From positions 4,391,993 to 4,455,992 of the forward strand of contig JBCFYV010001001.1 of the NCBI GenBank assembly GCA_039000515.1: a stretch of 64,000 bases of DNA, written 5' to 3'. Positions 63,301-64,000 of the stretch are shown here, one piece after another; within the stretch, counting starts at the first letter, position 1, and every line of letters begins with the position of its first letter. The position numbers and the translations under genes were made by a program. The DNA comes from Timema cristinae. Lineage: Eukaryota > Arthropoda > Insecta > Phasmatodea > Timematidae. The notes beneath the pieces are model-generated. The model searched no databases, was not told the origin of the DNA, and saw only the letters and a list, made by a program, of their open reading frames with translations.

Positions 63301-64000
63301 CCATGAGGGATATTTTTATAGGCTATGAAACCATTCAGATTTTATGATAATCTACTTATTCACTTAAAAATTAGAATAATCTATGAACCAACTGAATTTC
63401 ATGATAATTTACGTACCAATGAACTATGCAAAAGTATTTTAATAGTCTTCGTTCCCACAAAGGTATTTTTATAATCTACGTACCCACTGAAATTTATGAT
63501 AATCTACGTACCCACTCTACTTTGTCACAGGAGGTATTTTGATAGTCTACGTAATCATTCAGGTTCTATTGTTTTTTCTGCGAATTCACATTAAATATTT
63601 GGTAATTTACGTACAAAACTATCTTCCTACCCACAAAGATAATATAAAAATGTATGTACCGACTCAAGGATATATAAAAATTTACCCACATAGTTATTTT
63701 GATAGTGTACGTTCCTAAAAAGGGTATTTTGATAATCTACGTAACTATTCATATAATATTATAATCTACGTCAATAATGAAACTAATGATAACCTACCTT
63801 CATCTCTACTTTCATACATAGGTATTTTCGTAGTCTATTTAACCATTCAGTTTCTATTAAAATCTACGTATTCACTAAAATATTTAGATAATCTACGTCC
63901 CTAATACTTTCCCCACAAAGTTTTTAATAGTCTACGTTCCCTTTGAGGTATTTTAAAAAATCTACGTAAATATTCAAATACTATTTAATCTACGTACCAA
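60300..64000. repeat. Clean ~2.67-kb higher-order repeat, runs off the window
   Basis: Anchor TGTATGTACC at 60985 and 63651, a period of 2,666 bp. Neighbouring text (ACTTTGTCACAG, TAATCATTCAGGTTCTATG, ATAATGAAACTAATGATAAC) keeps register. Each unit consists of many 25-35-bp monomers sharing ATAATCTACGTACCCAC. Confidence 0.92.

Noticed and set aside
64000..64000. Telomere or centromere identity for the array end
   Set aside because: No telomeric TTAGG-type repeats are present, and a single locus cannot show centromere identity.

Overview
The window is AT-rich animal genomic DNA. It has spliced genes with GT-AG introns, tRNA-derived SINEs, 5'-truncated RTE-type LINE copies, hAT-like non-autonomous transposons and a very large minisatellite array. 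This points to an arthropod, probably an insect. A hemipteran is my weak guess; nothing in the window fixes the species.

Region 1 (1-15 kb) holds the 3' half of one recognisable plus-strand gene: the last six coding exons of an AKAP10 (dual-specificity A-kinase anchoring protein 2; pkaap in Drosophila) orthologue. They encode the end of the second RGS domain, a linker, and the C-terminal amphipathic helix that binds the regulatory subunits of protein kinase A. All splice phases join in frame, and the stop codon is followed by a 3'-UTR intron. The introns carry LINE tails, SINEs, two hAT-like MITEs with 8-bp target duplications, a nested dispersed repeat and a 40-bp minisatellite.

Region 2 (15-23.7 kb) is repeat-rich intergenic DNA with MITEs, fold-backs, a LINE remnant and two SINEs that share a tail. 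One GC-richer, promoter-like patch lies near 20.6-20.85 kb.

Region 3 (23.8-33.8 kb) begins with a textbook heat-shock promoter: contiguous heat-shock-factor sites, a TATA box 22 bp further on and an A-rich leader. No protein gene follows. Only a 34-codon ORF lies in the leader, then about 10 kb of AT-rich DNA without recognisable coding exons.

Region 4 (33.8 kb to the window end) is a roughly 30-kb array. Most of it derives from a ~29-bp monomer built around ATAATCTACGTACCCAC. It contains locally homogenised blocks (34 kb, 38.4-38.85 kb, 43.2-45.45 kb), an unrelated 75-bp array (34.9-35.8 kb), a duplicated ~4.7-kb higher-order unit, and from 47 kb a ~2.67-kb higher-order repeat that runs off the window. 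A 1,424-bp hAT-like element with a perfect 8-bp target duplication sits inside it. The stretch ~47.2-60.3 kb is full of small indels relative to the same repeat at 60.3-64 kb and may be poorly polished assembly.

The most interesting reading is that regions 3 and 4 form one heat-inducible, non-coding, repeat-containing transcription unit. Its layout resembles Drosophila hsr-omega: heat-shock promoter, tiny ORF, unique proximal part, then long tandem repeats. This is inference from layout and needs RNA data.
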